Shown here: positions 7,955 through 17,688 of the stretch, in pieces
Layout: each line of letters opens with the position of its first letter
Position numbering within the stretch: the first letter of the stretch is position 1
NCBI GenBank assembly: GCA_041392065.1
Contig: JAWKMU010000003.1
Span: 1-64,000 of the forward strand
DNA from: CAJQLB01 sp041392065
GTDB lineage: Bacteria; Bacteroidota; Bacteroidia; Flavobacteriales; Flavobacteriaceae
Reading direction: 5' to 3'
Length of the DNA: 64,000 bases
Position numbers and translations under genes: made by a program
The notes under the pieces: generated by a model
The model's database searches: none
Seen by the model: the letters and a program-made list of their open reading frames with translations, nothing else
Told to the model about the DNA's origin: nothing

Positions 7955-7969
7955 CCTTATGTATTTTTG
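7939..7969 (+). promoter_or_regulatory. Promoter of the TetR-RND efflux operon
   Basis: TTTG (7939-7942), 19-nt spacer, TATTTTTG (7962-7969): an exact match to the Bacteroidota primary sigma consensus TTTG-N19-TAnnTTTG. Transcription should start about 5-8 nt after 7969, so the ATG at 7980 is almost at the 5' end of the mRNA. Confidence 0.8.
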
Positions 7970-7979
7970 CACTCTAAAT

Positions 7980-8591
7980 ATGAGAGAAAAAATAATACAT
8001 AAATCTGCTGATCTATTTTTAAGCTACGGATTTAAAAGCGTTACAATGGATGATATTGCTAACGCTTTAGGCATTTCAAAAAAAACCATCTACCAATATT
8101 TTGAGAATAAAACAAAGCTTGTTGAAGCTACCACCTTAGCAACTTTTGATATTATATCTCATGGTATTGATTGTATTTGTGCTCTTGGTAAAAATCCAAT
8201 AGAAGAAGTTTATGAAATAAAGAGATTTGTGATGACTCATTTAAAGGATGAAAAATCATCACCTCAGTTTCAGCTTCAAAAATATTATCCAAAAATTTAT
8301 GCAACGTTAAAGATAAAACAGTTAGAAAAAATGCTCGGATGTGTTAGAGAAAATCTTGAAAAAGGTGTTAATCTAAAGTTATATCGAGATTCAATAAATA
8401 TTGATTTTATCTCAAGAATTTACTTTAACGGCATGACATCTTTAAAGGATCAAGATGTTTTTCCATTAACAAATTATTCTATGAATTTGCTTATGGAACT
8501 CTTTTTAGAATATCATTTACGTGGTATTTGTACCCAAAAAGGTCTAGATTATTTAAACACCTATTTAAAAATCAATCAAAATAATAATTAA
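7980..8591 (+). CDS. TetR/AcrR-family repressor of the RND efflux operon
   Basis: 203 aa from the ATG at 7980. An in-frame ATG at 7959 is rejected because it lies upstream of the -7 box and so would not be transcribed. The N-terminal 50 residues are a TetR DNA-binding domain (IHKSADLFLSYGFKSVTMDDIA, ALGISKKTIYQYFENKTKLVE); the rest is a helical ligand-binding domain without a recognisable ligand signature. It is the first gene of tetR-tolC-adaptor-permease, sharing its stop/start (TAATG) with the tolC gene. With the large inverted repeat over its own promoter, it probably represses the whole operon and releases it when a pump substrate binds. Confidence 0.92.
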   Translation: MREKIIHKSADLFLSYGFKSVTMDDIANALGISKKTIYQYFENKTKLVEATTLATFDIISHGIDCICALGKNPIEEVYEIKRFVMTHLKDEKSSPQFQLQKYYPKIYATLKIKQLEKMLGCVRENLEKGVNLKLYRDSINIDFISRIYFNGMTSLKDQDVFPLTNYSMNLLMELFLEYHLRGICTQKGLDYLNTYLKINQNNN

Positions 8592-9937
8592 TGAAACAAA
8601 TCACAGTCATATTTTTAGGACTACTGTTCTCTTGGACAGCTCTATCACAAGAAATTCCACAATCACTAAGCTTACAAGAAGCTATTGATTTTGCTCTTGA
8701 AAATAACAGAGCAGCTAAAAATGCACAACGCGATATAGAAGCAGCAAAACAACAAAAATGGGAAACCATTGCCACAGGTTTGCCTCAAATAAGTGCGTCT
8801 ATTGATTATAACAACTGGTTAAAACAGCAAGTTTCTTTGATACCTGCTGAATTTTTTGGAGGCAATCCAGGTGAGTTTGCTGAGGTTACTTTTGGCACAA
8901 AACAAACCATAAATGCGACAGCAACCTTAAATCAAAAAATATTTGATGGTTCATATTTGGTTGGTTTACAATCTGCAAAAGTGTTTCTGGAAATCTCAAA
9001 AAACGCCAAAGAAAAAACCGATTTAGAACTTAGAAAAGCAGTAATAAATGCTTATGGCAATGTTTTACTTGCTGAAGAAAGCGTAAAAATCCTCGAACGT
9101 AACGTTGCAGTTTTAGAAAAAAACTTAAACGAAACTACAAAAATTTACGAAAATGGACTTGGAGAAGAGGAAAGCGTAGAACAATTGCAAATAACTCTTT
9201 CTGGTATAAAAAGCAGTTTAGCTAACACTGAACGACTAAAGAATTTGGCTTATAAAATGTTGAACATCACATTAGGAGCGGACTTAAATTCAAACATTCA
9301 ACTAACTGATAACCTGAATAGTTTAACCTCACAAAATGTAGTACTTAGTTTGTTAGATGCAGAAGAGAATATAGAACAAACTATTGATTATAAAATTGCA
9401 GAAAATGATAAGGTTTCTAAAGAATTGCTTTTAAAACTTGAAAAAAGCAAGGCTTTACCAACACTTAACGCATTTATTAATGGAGGTTATTTAGGTAATA
9501 ATGATAAGTTTCAATTTTTAAAAAGTTCACAACAATGGTTTGGGACATCTTTACTTGGAGTAAATATGAGTATTCCCATTTTTAGTTCAGGAATGAGAGC
9601 TGCAGCTACTCAACGAGCAAAAATAAACTTAGAAAAAGCAATAGATAACCTAACTGAAACTGAACAACAATTAAAATTACAAATAGAATCTGCAAAAAGT
9701 GAGTATAAATTTGCTATTGATGACTACCAGAATAAACAAGAAAACTTAAATCTTGCCGAACGTATTGAAAGAAAAAACCAGACTAAGTTTTTTGAAGGCT
9801 TAGCATCAAGTTTTGAGCTTCGTCAAGCACAAACTCAACTATATACATCGCAGCAAGAATTGCTTCAGGCCATGTTGGATGTCATTAACAAAAAAGCAGC
9901 ATTGGAAACAGTACTCAATGAAATACCAAAAAATTAA
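8591..9937 (+). CDS. TolC-family outer-membrane efflux protein
   Basis: 448 aa with signal peptide (FSWTALSQ end). The protein shows the two long alpha-helical OEP repeats of TolC (SLSLQEAIDFALENN, AAKNAQRDIEAAKQQ in the first half; SIPIFSSGMRAAATQRAKINL and ELRQAQTQLYTSQQELLQAMLDVINKKAALE in the second). It forms the trimeric outer-membrane exit duct of the tripartite pump encoded here. The ATG at 8591 overlaps the tetR stop; the adaptor gene begins 22 nt downstream. Confidence 0.93.
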   Translation: MKQITVIFLGLLFSWTALSQEIPQSLSLQEAIDFALENNRAAKNAQRDIEAAKQQKWETIATGLPQISASIDYNNWLKQQVSLIPAEFFGGNPGEFAEVTFGTKQTINATATLNQKIFDGSYLVGLQSAKVFLEISKNAKEKTDLELRKAVINAYGNVLLAEESVKILERNVAVLEKNLNETTKIYENGLGEEESVEQLQITLSGIKSSLANTERLKNLAYKMLNITLGADLNSNIQLTDNLNSLTSQNVVLSLLDAEENIEQTIDYKIAENDKVSKELLLKLEKSKALPTLNAFINGGYLGNNDKFQFLKSSQQWFGTSLLGVNMSIPIFSSGMRAAATQRAKINLEKAIDNLTETEQQLKLQIESAKSEYKFAIDDYQNKQENLNLAERIERKNQTKFFEGLASSFELRQAQTQLYTSQQELLQAMLDVINKKAALETVLNEIPKN

Positions 9938-9959
9938 TCAATCAAGAAAATACAAAAAA

Positions 9960-11126
9960 ATGAAAAAAATATTCATCTTATCAACATTAACTTTACTTGT
10001 TCTCTCTTGTGGAAAAGGGAATGAACAATCTGTAGATGACATCATTGCTTCAAACAATAAAACAGCCATTGAGGCTAAACGAAGTGAGTTAAAACAACAA
10101 CAGCAACAAATATCAACTGATTTAGAAAAAATTGAAGCTGAATTAGATAAACTTAATGGCAAAAAATTATTGCCTTTAATCACAACCTTAACCGCTGAAG
10201 AAGTAGAGTTTAATCACTTTTTAGAACTTCAAGGTAATGTCATGACTAAACAAAACATTGTATTATATCCAGAATTTGCAGGAATATTAACAAATGTATA
10301 TGTTAAAGAAGGACAAAAAGTTAATAAAGGCCAAACTTTAGCTAAAATTGATGATGGTGGTCTTAGTCAACAATTATCTCAAGCTAAAACACAAGAAGCT
10401 TTAGCAAAAACAACTTATGAGCGTCAAAAACGTCTTTGGGATCAAAAAATAGGAAGTGAAATTCAATTTTTACAAGCTGAAGCGACTTATAAAGCATCTC
10501 AGGATGCTGTAAAACAAATACAATCTCAATTAAGTAAAACATATGTTAAAGCACCTTTCTCTGGTATTGTTGACGATGTCATTACAGAACAAGGAAGTGT
10601 TGTAGCACCTGGACAATCAGCTTTAGTTAGAGTTGTAAACTTAAACAATATGTACATTGAGGCAGAAGTTCCAGAAAGTCATTTACCTAATGTAACTGTA
10701 GGAAAAAAAGTAGAAGTAACCTTTCCTATTTTAGGCAAAACGGTTGAAACTTCTATTCGTCAAGTTGGCAATTTTATAAATCCAAATAATCGAGCATTTA
10801 AGATTGAGGTTAGTGTTCCAAATTCAGATGGTGGTATAAAACCTAACCTTACTAGTAAGCTTAAAATTAATGATTATACAAACCCTAAAGCCATACTAAT
10901 TCCTCAGAGTATCATTTCTGAAAACAGTGATGGTGAGCAATACGTTTTTGTGGTTGATAATGTAAGTGAAAATAATATTGGAAAAGCCAAAAAAACAATC
11001 ATTACTACAGGTAAAACTCAAGGTGATTTTATTGAGGTATTAACTGGTTTAGAAACCGGAAATCATGTTATTAAAGAAGGCGCAAGAAGCGTCCAAGATG
11101 AACAAGAAGTTGAAATTTCAAATTAA
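9960..11126 (+). CDS. RND efflux periplasmic adaptor (membrane fusion protein), lipoprotein
   Basis: 388 aa from the ATG at 9960; the frame is open upstream to 9813, but that part overlaps tolC and lacks the signal. MKKIFILSTLTLLVLSC is a lipoprotein signal with Cys17. An extra coiled coil (about 35-70: KRSELKQQQQQISTDLEKIEAEL) precedes the standard parts: lipoyl/biotinyl half-motif (YVKEGQKVNKGQTLAKID), alpha-hairpin (TTYERQKRLWDQK), second lipoyl half (APFSGIVDDVITEQGSVV) and beta-barrel. The adaptor links the inner-membrane pump to TolC. The N-terminal coiled coil is the one unusual part. The permease gene starts 5 nt after its stop. Confidence 0.93.
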   Translation: MKKIFILSTLTLLVLSCGKGNEQSVDDIIASNNKTAIEAKRSELKQQQQQISTDLEKIEAELDKLNGKKLLPLITTLTAEEVEFNHFLELQGNVMTKQNIVLYPEFAGILTNVYVKEGQKVNKGQTLAKIDDGGLSQQLSQAKTQEALAKTTYERQKRLWDQKIGSEIQFLQAEATYKASQDAVKQIQSQLSKTYVKAPFSGIVDDVITEQGSVVAPGQSALVRVVNLNNMYIEAEVPESHLPNVTVGKKVEVTFPILGKTVETSIRQVGNFINPNNRAFKIEVSVPNSDGGIKPNLTSKLKINDYTNPKAILIPQSIISENSDGEQYVFVVDNVSENNIGKAKKTIITTGKTQGDFIEVLTGLETGNHVIKEGARSVQDEQEVEISN

Positions 11127-11131
11127 TAAAA

Positions 11132-14100
11132 ATGAGCAAACTAAACAAAGAATTTAAGCCTTCATCGTGGGCAATAAATAATAAAACAGTAATATATGTT
11201 ATTGTTGCCATTTTCTTGTTCATGGGAATTTCAGCTTATTTTAACTTACCTCGTGAAAGTTTCCCAGAAGTTAAAGAAACTAAAATCTACATAAGTGCTC
11301 CATATCCAGGAAATACAGCTGAGGATATCGAGAAATTAATTGTAGATCCACTTGAAGATAGAGTAAAAAACATCAGTAATGTTACTGAAGTACTTTCAAC
11401 ATCTCAAGAAGATTACGGAATGATTGTAGTTGAGTTTGATGAAAACATTGCTGTTGAGGATGCTAGACAAAAAGTGAAGGATGAAGTCGATAGCGAAAAA
11501 GCATCAGAAGATTGGCCTACATTTAATGGTGCTAAAGTAGAACCAGATGTTTTTGACCTCAATTTCTCTGAAGAAATGCCAATTTTAAACATCAACTTAA
11601 CTGGAGATTATCCTGTTGATAAACTAAAAGCGTTTGCTGAAATTCTTCAAGATGATATTGAAGATTTGGAGGAAATTAAAGCTGCCGATATTAGAGGAGC
11701 TCAAGAAAAAGAAGTTGAAGTTGCTGTAGATATCTATAAAATGATGGCAGCAAAAGTGAGTTTTAACGATGTCATTTCTGCAATACAAAATGGAAACATG
11801 ACTATGAGTGGCGGAAACCTCATAACAAGTGGTCAGCGTAGAACCGTTCGTGTTATTGGTGAGATTGATGCACCAAAACAGTTAGAAAATTTCGTGGTGA
11901 AATCTGATAATGGCGCTGTGTATTTGCGGGATATTGCCACAGTGAGATTTATTGATGAAGACCATACTACTTTTGCTCGTGATTTTGGTAAAAATGTTGT
12001 AATGTTAGATGTAAAAAAGCGTGCAGGTAAAAACATGGTTGCTGCAACAGAAGCTATTTACGAAATCATAAAAAGTTCTCAAGAAACCAATGCAATTCCA
12101 AAAGATGTAAGTATTACGACAGCAAATGATCAATCAGAAATTACACTTAATCAAGTTGAAGACCTAGTTAATAATATCATTTTTGGTATTATTCTGGTAA
12201 CAACCGTTTTAATGTTTTTTCTTGGTTTTAGAAACGCTCTCTTTGTTGGTTTTGCAATTCCAATGTCTATGTTAATGGCTTTTATGATTGTTCAATTTTT
12301 GGGTTACACCATGAACACCATGATACTTTTTGGACTTATTATGGGACTAGGTATGTTGGTAGATAATGGTATTGTTCTGGTAGAAAATGTATATAGATTA
12401 ATGGACGAAGAAGGAATGAGCCGAATTGAAGCTTCAAAAAAGGGAATTGGTGAAATTGCTATGCCAATCATTATTTCAACATTAACAACTGTTGCAGCAT
12501 TTATTCCTTTAGGAATGTGGCCTGGAATGATGGGAGAATTTATGATTTACTTCCCAATTACATTATCAATAGTTTTAGGTTCTTCTTTATTTGTTGCTGT
12601 ATTTATAAACTCAGTAATGGTATCTCAATTCATGAAAGTTGAGGAAGACACTATCCCAATGAAACGTCTAATTAAACTAACCATTATTTTAGTTGTTTTA
12701 GGTGTATTTATCTATTTCGTTGGTGGCTCTTATCGCGGATTAGGTACATTATTTATGTTTAGTGCAGCTTTACTTTGGTTATATAAATATGTCATTAAAG
12801 GACTAACACATACATTTCAAAACAAGTTTTTACCTCGTTTAGAAAACTGGTATGAAAATCGTTTACGAGCAGCTTTAAAAGGTAGAATGCCTATTGTATA
12901 TGTTGGTGGAACAGTTGTGCTTTTAATTATTTCTTTTATGGCATTTGGGATGTCAGTTGCTAGCCAACGTACAAATATTGAGTTTTTCCCAGACAATACA
13001 CCAAAACAAATTATGGTTTATATAGAATATCCTGAAGGGACAGCTATTGAAAAAACCAATGAAATTACTAAAGATATAGAGAAGCGAGTTTATGATGTAA
13101 TTAGAAGCGATAAGTATTCCAATTCTGATGATGATAGTAAAAACTTTTTAGTTGAATCTGTTGTGTCTCAAGTTGGTGAAGGTGCAGGAAATCCATTTAC
13201 TGATGGTGGTTCTACAGCTGAAATGCCAAACAGAGGAAAAATTACAGCTACAATGCGTGAATTTAAATTCCGTAGAGATGCTAACAATAGTATTATTGAT
13301 AGCGAAGATTTAAGAAAAGATATTCAAAATGCATTAAAAGGTATTTATCCTGGCGTTTCCATTTCAGTTGAAAAAGATCCTGTTGGTCCACCAGCAGGTT
13401 ATCCAATCAACATAGAAATTGAAGGACAAGATTATAACCAATTAATTTCAGTAGCAGAAAATATCAAGAAATATATTGACAGTAAAAATGTTCCTGGAAT
13501 TGACCAATTAAAAATTGATGTAAATCGTGGAAAACCTGTTACAAGAGTTGATATTGATAGAGAGAAAGCTGGAGAATTAGGTGTTTCTGCTGGTCAAGTT
13601 GGACAGCAATTACGTAATTCACTTTTTGGCGCTAAAGCTGGTGTTTATAAAGAAGCTGGTGAAGATTATGATATTAATGTTCGTTTTAATGAAGATATCA
13701 GATACAATACGAGTGCATTATTTAATCAAAATATCATTTTTAGAGATCAAGCTACAGGTCAGTTAAAAGAAGTACCTGTTTCTGCAGTTGCAAAACAGGT
13801 TAATACATCATCTTTTAGTTCAATAAAACATCGTGATTTTAAACGTGTAGTTACGGTTTATTCGGCATTAGCACCTGGATTTATTGATGCTAATGTGGTT
13901 GTAGCTCAAATTAAAAATGAAATGGAATCTTACGCTGATGCTTATGGTGAACTTCCAAACGATATTAAAATTGATTATACTGGCCAATTAGAAGAACAAG
14001 CTAAAGAACAAGCATTTTTAAACAAAGCACTTTTAGCTGGTTTAGGTTTAATTATGTTGATTTTAATTTTCCAATTTGGTTCGATTTCAAAACCATCCAT

Positions 14101-14635
14101 AATTATGGGAGCCATCTTCTTGAGCTTTGCTGGAGTATTTTTAGGTTTAGTATTTACTGGATGGTCTTTTGTTATTATGATGACCATGATGGGAATTATC
14201 TCATTAGCTGGAATTGTAGTAAATAATGGTGTTGTACTACTCGATTACACTCAATTGCTCATAGACCGAAAACGTGCTACAATGGATGATATTGATGCTG
14301 ATGAGCGTTTACCAGTTGAAGATATTAAAGAAGCTATTATAAAAGGAGGAAAAGCTCGTTTAAGACCTGTATTATTAACAGCAATTACAACTGTTTTTGG
14401 GTTGATTCCATTAGCAATTGGGTTTAATATTGATTTCTTTTCGTTATTCAACAACTTTAACCCTAATATTTATATTGGTGGAGATAACGTGATATTTTGG
14501 GGACCATTAGCGTGGACAGTAATTTTTGGATTATTGTTTGCAACTTTCTTAACGTTAATAATTGTTCCTGTTTTATTCTTTTTGGTGAACAAATTGAAGC
14601 GAAAAATATTTTTGAGAAAGCAAATTAGTGCTTAG
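11132..14635 (+). CDS. RND-family efflux permease (AcrB-like)
   Basis: 1167 aa, longer than AcrB (1049). It has the two-fold RND layout: TM1 near residues 18-35, a large periplasmic loop, TM2-6, then a second half with the same plan. It uses the proton gradient to export drugs or other compounds. In TM4 the relay pair is D411-N412 (VDNGIVLVENV) where AcrB has Asp-Asp. The matching segment of the second half is VVNNGVVLLDY. After TM6 there is an insertion of roughly 70 residues with two extra hydrophobic helices (IKLTIILVVLGVFIYFVGG, TLFMFSAALLWLYKYV), which accounts for much of the extra length. The substrate cannot be deduced. It is the last gene of the tetR operon, and a terminator follows. 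Confidence 0.95.
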   Translation: MSKLNKEFKPSSWAINNKTVIYVIVAIFLFMGISAYFNLPRESFPEVKETKIYISAPYPGNTAEDIEKLIVDPLEDRVKNISNVTEVLSTSQEDYGMIVVEFDENIAVEDARQKVKDEVDSEKASEDWPTFNGAKVEPDVFDLNFSEEMPILNINLTGDYPVDKLKAFAEILQDDIEDLEEIKAADIRGAQEKEVEVAVDIYKMMAAKVSFNDVISAIQNGNMTMSGGNLITSGQRRTVRVIGEIDAPKQLENFVVKSDNGAVYLRDIATVRFIDEDHTTFARDFGKNVVMLDVKKRAGKNMVAATEAIYEIIKSSQETNAIPKDVSITTANDQSEITLNQVEDLVNNIIFGIILVTTVLMFFLGFRNALFVGFAIPMSMLMAFMIVQFLGYTMNTMILFGLIMGLGMLVDNGIVLVENVYRLMDEEGMSRIEASKKGIGEIAMPIIISTLTTVAAFIPLGMWPGMMGEFMIYFPITLSIVLGSSLFVAVFINSVMVSQFMKVEEDTIPMKRLIKLTIILVVLGVFIYFVGGSYRGLGTLFMFSAALLWLYKYVIKGLTHTFQNKFLPRLENWYENRLRAALKGRMPIVYVGGTVVLLIISFMAFGMSVASQRTNIEFFPDNTPKQIMVYIEYPEGTAIEKTNEITKDIEKRVYDVIRSDKYSNSDDDSKNFLVESVVSQVGEGAGNPFTDGGSTAEMPNRGKITATMREFKFRRDANNSIIDSEDLRKDIQNALKGIYPGVSISVEKDPVGPPAGYPINIEIEGQDYNQLISVAENIKKYIDSKNVPGIDQLKIDVNRGKPVTRVDIDREKAGELGVSAGQVGQQLRNSLFGAKAGVYKEAGEDYDINVRFNEDIRYNTSALFNQNIIFRDQATGQLKEVPVSAVAKQVNTSSFSSIKHRDFKRVVTVYSALAPGFIDANVVVAQIKNEMESYADAYGELPNDIKIDYTGQLEEQAKEQAFLNKALLAGLGLIMLILIFQFGSISKPSIIMGAIFLSFAGVFLGLVFTGWSFVIMMTMMGIISLAGIVVNNGVVLLDYTQLLIDRKRATMDDIDADERLPVEDIKEAIIKGGKARLRPVLLTAITTVFGLIPLAIGFNIDFFSLFNNFNPNIYIGGDNVIFWGPLAWTVIFGLLFATFLTLIIVPVLFFLVNKLKRKIFLRKQISA

Positions 14636-14652
14636 TTATTAATAGAAGAAAG

Positions 14653-14684
14653 AAAAACCTCTGCAAATTTGCAGAGGTTTTTTA
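14653..14684. terminator. Terminator after RND permease
   Basis: Perfect stem AAAACCTCTGC (14654-14664) with GCAGAGGTTTT (14671-14681), followed by more T residues to 14683. The A-run on the left side means it can also work for the convergent CRTAC gene, whose stop codon it overlaps. Confidence 0.85.
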
Positions 14685-16403
14685 GTTTATTATAATTTTT
14701 TTGGTCTCAGATATCCCGTCAGAAAGAATACTTAAATAGTAAACTCCTTTACTTAAAAAACCTAAATCTATTGCTGTTTGATTTGATAGATTAAGTTTTG
14801 AAAACACTTTAGCTCCTAAAGTATTATAAGCTTCAACATTATAATTAACAAGTTTAGTCTGTATTTGAAATTTCCCATTACTTGGATTCGGATAAACTTT
14901 AGAGGTTTCAAAATTATTTTCTAAAACTGATAGTGTAGACCCTTCAACAATATGCAATTTTTGATTTGATGAAACATTATATAAAATATCTTCTACTCCG
15001 CTTAACCAAGTAACTTTTACATAATCTACTATGGTGTTATTTCCTAAACCAAAAAATTCTGCTCCTGAATTTTGACTTGTATAACCTTCTCCATTAAGTG
15101 TGTATCTATATTGTTTATTGCCTCCTAAAGAAATTTCTATCCATGAGCCTATTCCCATTCTATTACTTGTGGTACCTTCAAGAGTTACTTTTAACCAATT
15201 ATTACCATCATTATTGGTGTTCATCCAAAGAAAATTGTCTCTTGGTTCCTTATTTAAAACTGAAATATCTGGCAATCCATCATTGTTAATGTCTCCAATG
15301 GCATTAGAATAGCTTTCAGCAGTATCATTTGCAAAACCAGCACTCGCTGGAATACTAAAAATACCTGAGCCATTATTTTCATAAAATGCCGAAGGCAATT
15401 GCCCATTTGTACCATCGCGCATACCACTTACATAAAGATCCAAATCTGTATCATTGTCTGCATCTAAAAATACTGCTCCCCAAGCTATACTATTAAAAGT
15501 AGTTCCTGTAGTGCTTGCTATATTTGTAAATGTTTCATTGCCATTGTTTCTTAAAAAATAATTACCACTTGCTGTATTGGTAATGTAAATATCTAAATAA
15601 CCGTCATTATTATAATCGTCAATAGTTGTAGACATTGCATCCATAATGATGTTTGTTCCTGAACTTGCACTTACATCTGTAAATGTCCCATTACCATTAT
15701 TTTTATAGAGAATGTTTGATGTAGTAAATCTATCATTAGCAATATAAATATCTTGCCAACCATCATTATTGAAATCAAAAAAGGAAGCACAAAAAGACAA
15801 ATGATTTGAACTACTTATTCCAGCCGAGTTACTAACATCAGTAAACGTATTATTACCATTATTTCGGTAAAGTAAATTAGGCTGAAGTCCATTAGCAATA
15901 TCTCTGTTACTTAAAAATAAATCTAAATAACCATCATTGTTATAATCTCCCCAAGAACCTCCCCAAGATCTCATTGTTGCTGTGGATATTCCTGATGAAA
16001 CAGTAATATCAGTAAAGTTCATACTTCCATCATTTAAATACAATCTGTTAGATGCATTATTACTAACAACAAATAAATCGTTATCACCATCATTATCAAT
16101 ATCAACCCAATTAATTTGTCTGGTATCATTTAAATTATCTACAAGGTTCAAGCTAACAGAACTTAGCGTTCCATTATTGTTTTGGAAGAAATAGACAGGG
16201 TCTCCATTGTTAGATGCAAAAGTTAAATCGTCCCAACCATCATTATTAAAATCAAAAAAAGAAATTCCTCCTACAAATGCACCTGTTCCATGAGATACAT
16301 TGATATTTTGAGAAGATGAACTTTCAGTAAATGAAATTTGGGCAAAGATGCTTTGGATAAAAACCAAAAGAAAAACGTTTGTTAAAAAACATTTAATTTT
16401 CAT
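14682..16403 (-). CDS. Secreted FG-GAP/VCBS repeat protein with ASPIC/UnbV domain and T9SS signal
   Basis: 573 aa. Signal peptide ends in IFAQ. Residues about 45-400 contain at least seven FG-GAP/VCBS repeats of the form FFDFNNDGWxDL / DYNNDGYLDLF, whose Asp/Asn-rich loops bind calcium and build a beta-propeller. Residues about 405-480 are an ASPIC/UnbV (CRTAC-like) domain (NWLKVTLEGTTSNRMGIGSWIEI, QNSGAEFFGLG). The last 75 residues are a type A T9SS sorting domain (KVYPNPSNGKFQI, LSKGVYYLSI), so the protein is exported through the gliding/T9SS machinery and probably cell-surface attached. Its ATG overlaps the aminotransferase stop (ATGA), so the two are translated together. Confidence 0.9.
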   Translation of the reverse strand: MKIKCFLTNVFLLVFIQSIFAQISFTESSSSQNINVSHGTGAFVGGISFFDFNNDGWDDLTFASNNGDPVYFFQNNNGTLSSVSLNLVDNLNDTRQINWVDIDNDGDNDLFVVSNNASNRLYLNDGSMNFTDITVSSGISTATMRSWGGSWGDYNNDGYLDLFLSNRDIANGLQPNLLYRNNGNNTFTDVSNSAGISSSNHLSFCASFFDFNNDGWQDIYIANDRFTTSNILYKNNGNGTFTDVSASSGTNIIMDAMSTTIDDYNNDGYLDIYITNTASGNYFLRNNGNETFTNIASTTGTTFNSIAWGAVFLDADNDTDLDLYVSGMRDGTNGQLPSAFYENNGSGIFSIPASAGFANDTAESYSNAIGDINNDGLPDISVLNKEPRDNFLWMNTNNDGNNWLKVTLEGTTSNRMGIGSWIEISLGGNKQYRYTLNGEGYTSQNSGAEFFGLGNNTIVDYVKVTWLSGVEDILYNVSSNQKLHIVEGSTLSVLENNFETSKVYPNPSNGKFQIQTKLVNYNVEAYNTLGAKVFSKLNLSNQTAIDLGFLSKGVYYLSILSDGISETKKIIIN

Positions 16404-17671
16404 TGTAAATCATTTACGCATTTTATAATTTCCTGAATTCCGTAATAAATTGAAGGGCACTGATTTTTAATAAATTTATTGATGTCGCCATCAAAGTCTT
16501 TAATAGCGTTTAGTGCTTTTTCTCCATTAAAATCCACAAAGGCTAATCTAAAAAATAATTCTTCTTTTTGAAAATAAAAATCTGTAGAGGGTAAAAGTGC
16601 AACACTATAATTTTCAAGCAAATAATCTGCAAGTTGGTTGCTTGTTTCAATCCCAATAGTTTTAAGTTCATTTTTAAAGTTTTCAAACCCAATCATCATA
16701 TAAAATGCCCCTTTAGGTTTTGTACAGCTAACACCAATATTTGTTAAGTTTTTATAGACATAGGTAGATATCATTTTTAATATATCTGAACTTTGTTTTA
16801 CATAATCTTGTATGGGTTTTTGATACATATAAGCTGTAACAGCAGCATATTGAATTGGAGAAGCAACAGCACTAAATGTTTCGCTAAATAAAGAAGTATA
16901 TAAGTTTTTAAGTTCTTGTAATCCTTTTGGTAGTGCCATAAATCCTAATCTATAACCTCCTGCTGAAAACACCTTACTTAAACCACCAAATACAATAGTT
17001 AAGTCAGGATGATACTTTGCCATACTTGGTGAAAAGTTTTCATTAAAATTTATTTGAGAATATATCTCATCAGATAAGACAATAATATTATATTCTCTAC
17101 ATATAACAGCCAATGCTTTAAGTTCTTCGTCACTGTAAACTGCTCCTGTAGGATTATTTGGTGAATTAAGAATAAGCGTTTTTTGTATGTCTGAATTTTG
17201 CTTACAATACTCTTCAAGAACTTTAGCAGTTAATTTATAATCATTATCAAGTTTAGTCTCTAATATTTCATAGCTTCCATTCTTTGATTTAATTTGAGGC
17301 AAATAACTTACCCAACTCCCTTTTGGGATTAAGAAAACCCCTTCCAAAATTAAGATGGTTTGATATAATAGCTCTTTACTTCCTGGACCTATAAATATAT
17401 CGTTGGGATTAAACGATACTCCTTGATGGTTTTTAAGAAAAACACTAATTTCTTCACGTAATAATTCTAATCCATTAGTTGGTAAATAATTATTGTCTTT
17501 GGCATAACTCTTTAATGCATTTGTTATAGAATAATGAATAGGAAAAGGCGATTGCCCAAAACCAAAATGAAAAACCGTTTTACCGTCAATCTTAAGTTTT
17601 TTGACTTTTTGATTTATTGCCAAAGTAGAGGATGGTTTTAAACTCTGGATAAATTGATTTACTTTTATCAT
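16400..17671 (-). CDS. PLP-dependent aminotransferase, class I/II fold
   Basis: 423 aa from ATG at 17671; a TTG six bases further upstream is a less likely start. PLP-fold residues are clear: NSPNNPTG (N173 ring contact), SDEIYSQ (D201, Y204), and GGLSKVFSAGGYRLGF with K233 as Schiff-base lysine and R241 for phosphate. The N-terminal FHFGFGQSPFPI matches the substrate lid of class I enzymes. It has no signal peptide, so it is cytoplasmic, and the amino donor/acceptor cannot be told from sequence. It is coupled by a 4-nt overlap to a secreted CRTAC protein, an odd partner for a cytoplasmic enzyme. A terminator lies upstream (17689-17722), so this pair has its own promoter or depends on read-through. 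Confidence 0.88.
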   Translation of the reverse strand: MIKVNQFIQSLKPSSTLAINQKVKKLKIDGKTVFHFGFGQSPFPIHYSITNALKSYAKDNNYLPTNGLELLREEISVFLKNHQGVSFNPNDIFIGPGSKELLYQTILILEGVFLIPKGSWVSYLPQIKSKNGSYEILETKLDNDYKLTAKVLEEYCKQNSDIQKTLILNSPNNPTGAVYSDEELKALAVICREYNIIVLSDEIYSQINFNENFSPSMAKYHPDLTIVFGGLSKVFSAGGYRLGFMALPKGLQELKNLYTSLFSETFSAVASPIQYAAVTAYMYQKPIQDYVKQSSDILKMISTYVYKNLTNIGVSCTKPKGAFYMMIGFENFKNELKTIGIETSNQLADYLLENYSVALLPSTDFYFQKEELFFRLAFVDFNGEKALNAIKDFDGDINKFIKNQCPSIYYGIQEIIKCVNDLQ

Positions 17672-17688
17672 AATCAAATCATATAAAA

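Noticed and set aside
7959..7979. Upstream ATG giving seven extra residues for the TetR protein
   Set aside because: It lies before and inside the -7 box at 7962-7969, so it would not be transcribed; the ATG at 7980 starts the normal TetR helix.
9813..9959. 49-residue N-terminal extension of the RND adaptor
   Set aside because: It overlaps the end of tolC in another frame and removes the lipoprotein signal; the ATG at 9960 is the natural start.
14750..16300. Repeated DNA in the CRTAC gene resembling an array
   Set aside because: The repeats encode FG-GAP/VCBS blades; they are variable in length and have no spacer structure, so this is not CRISPR or a mobile repeat.
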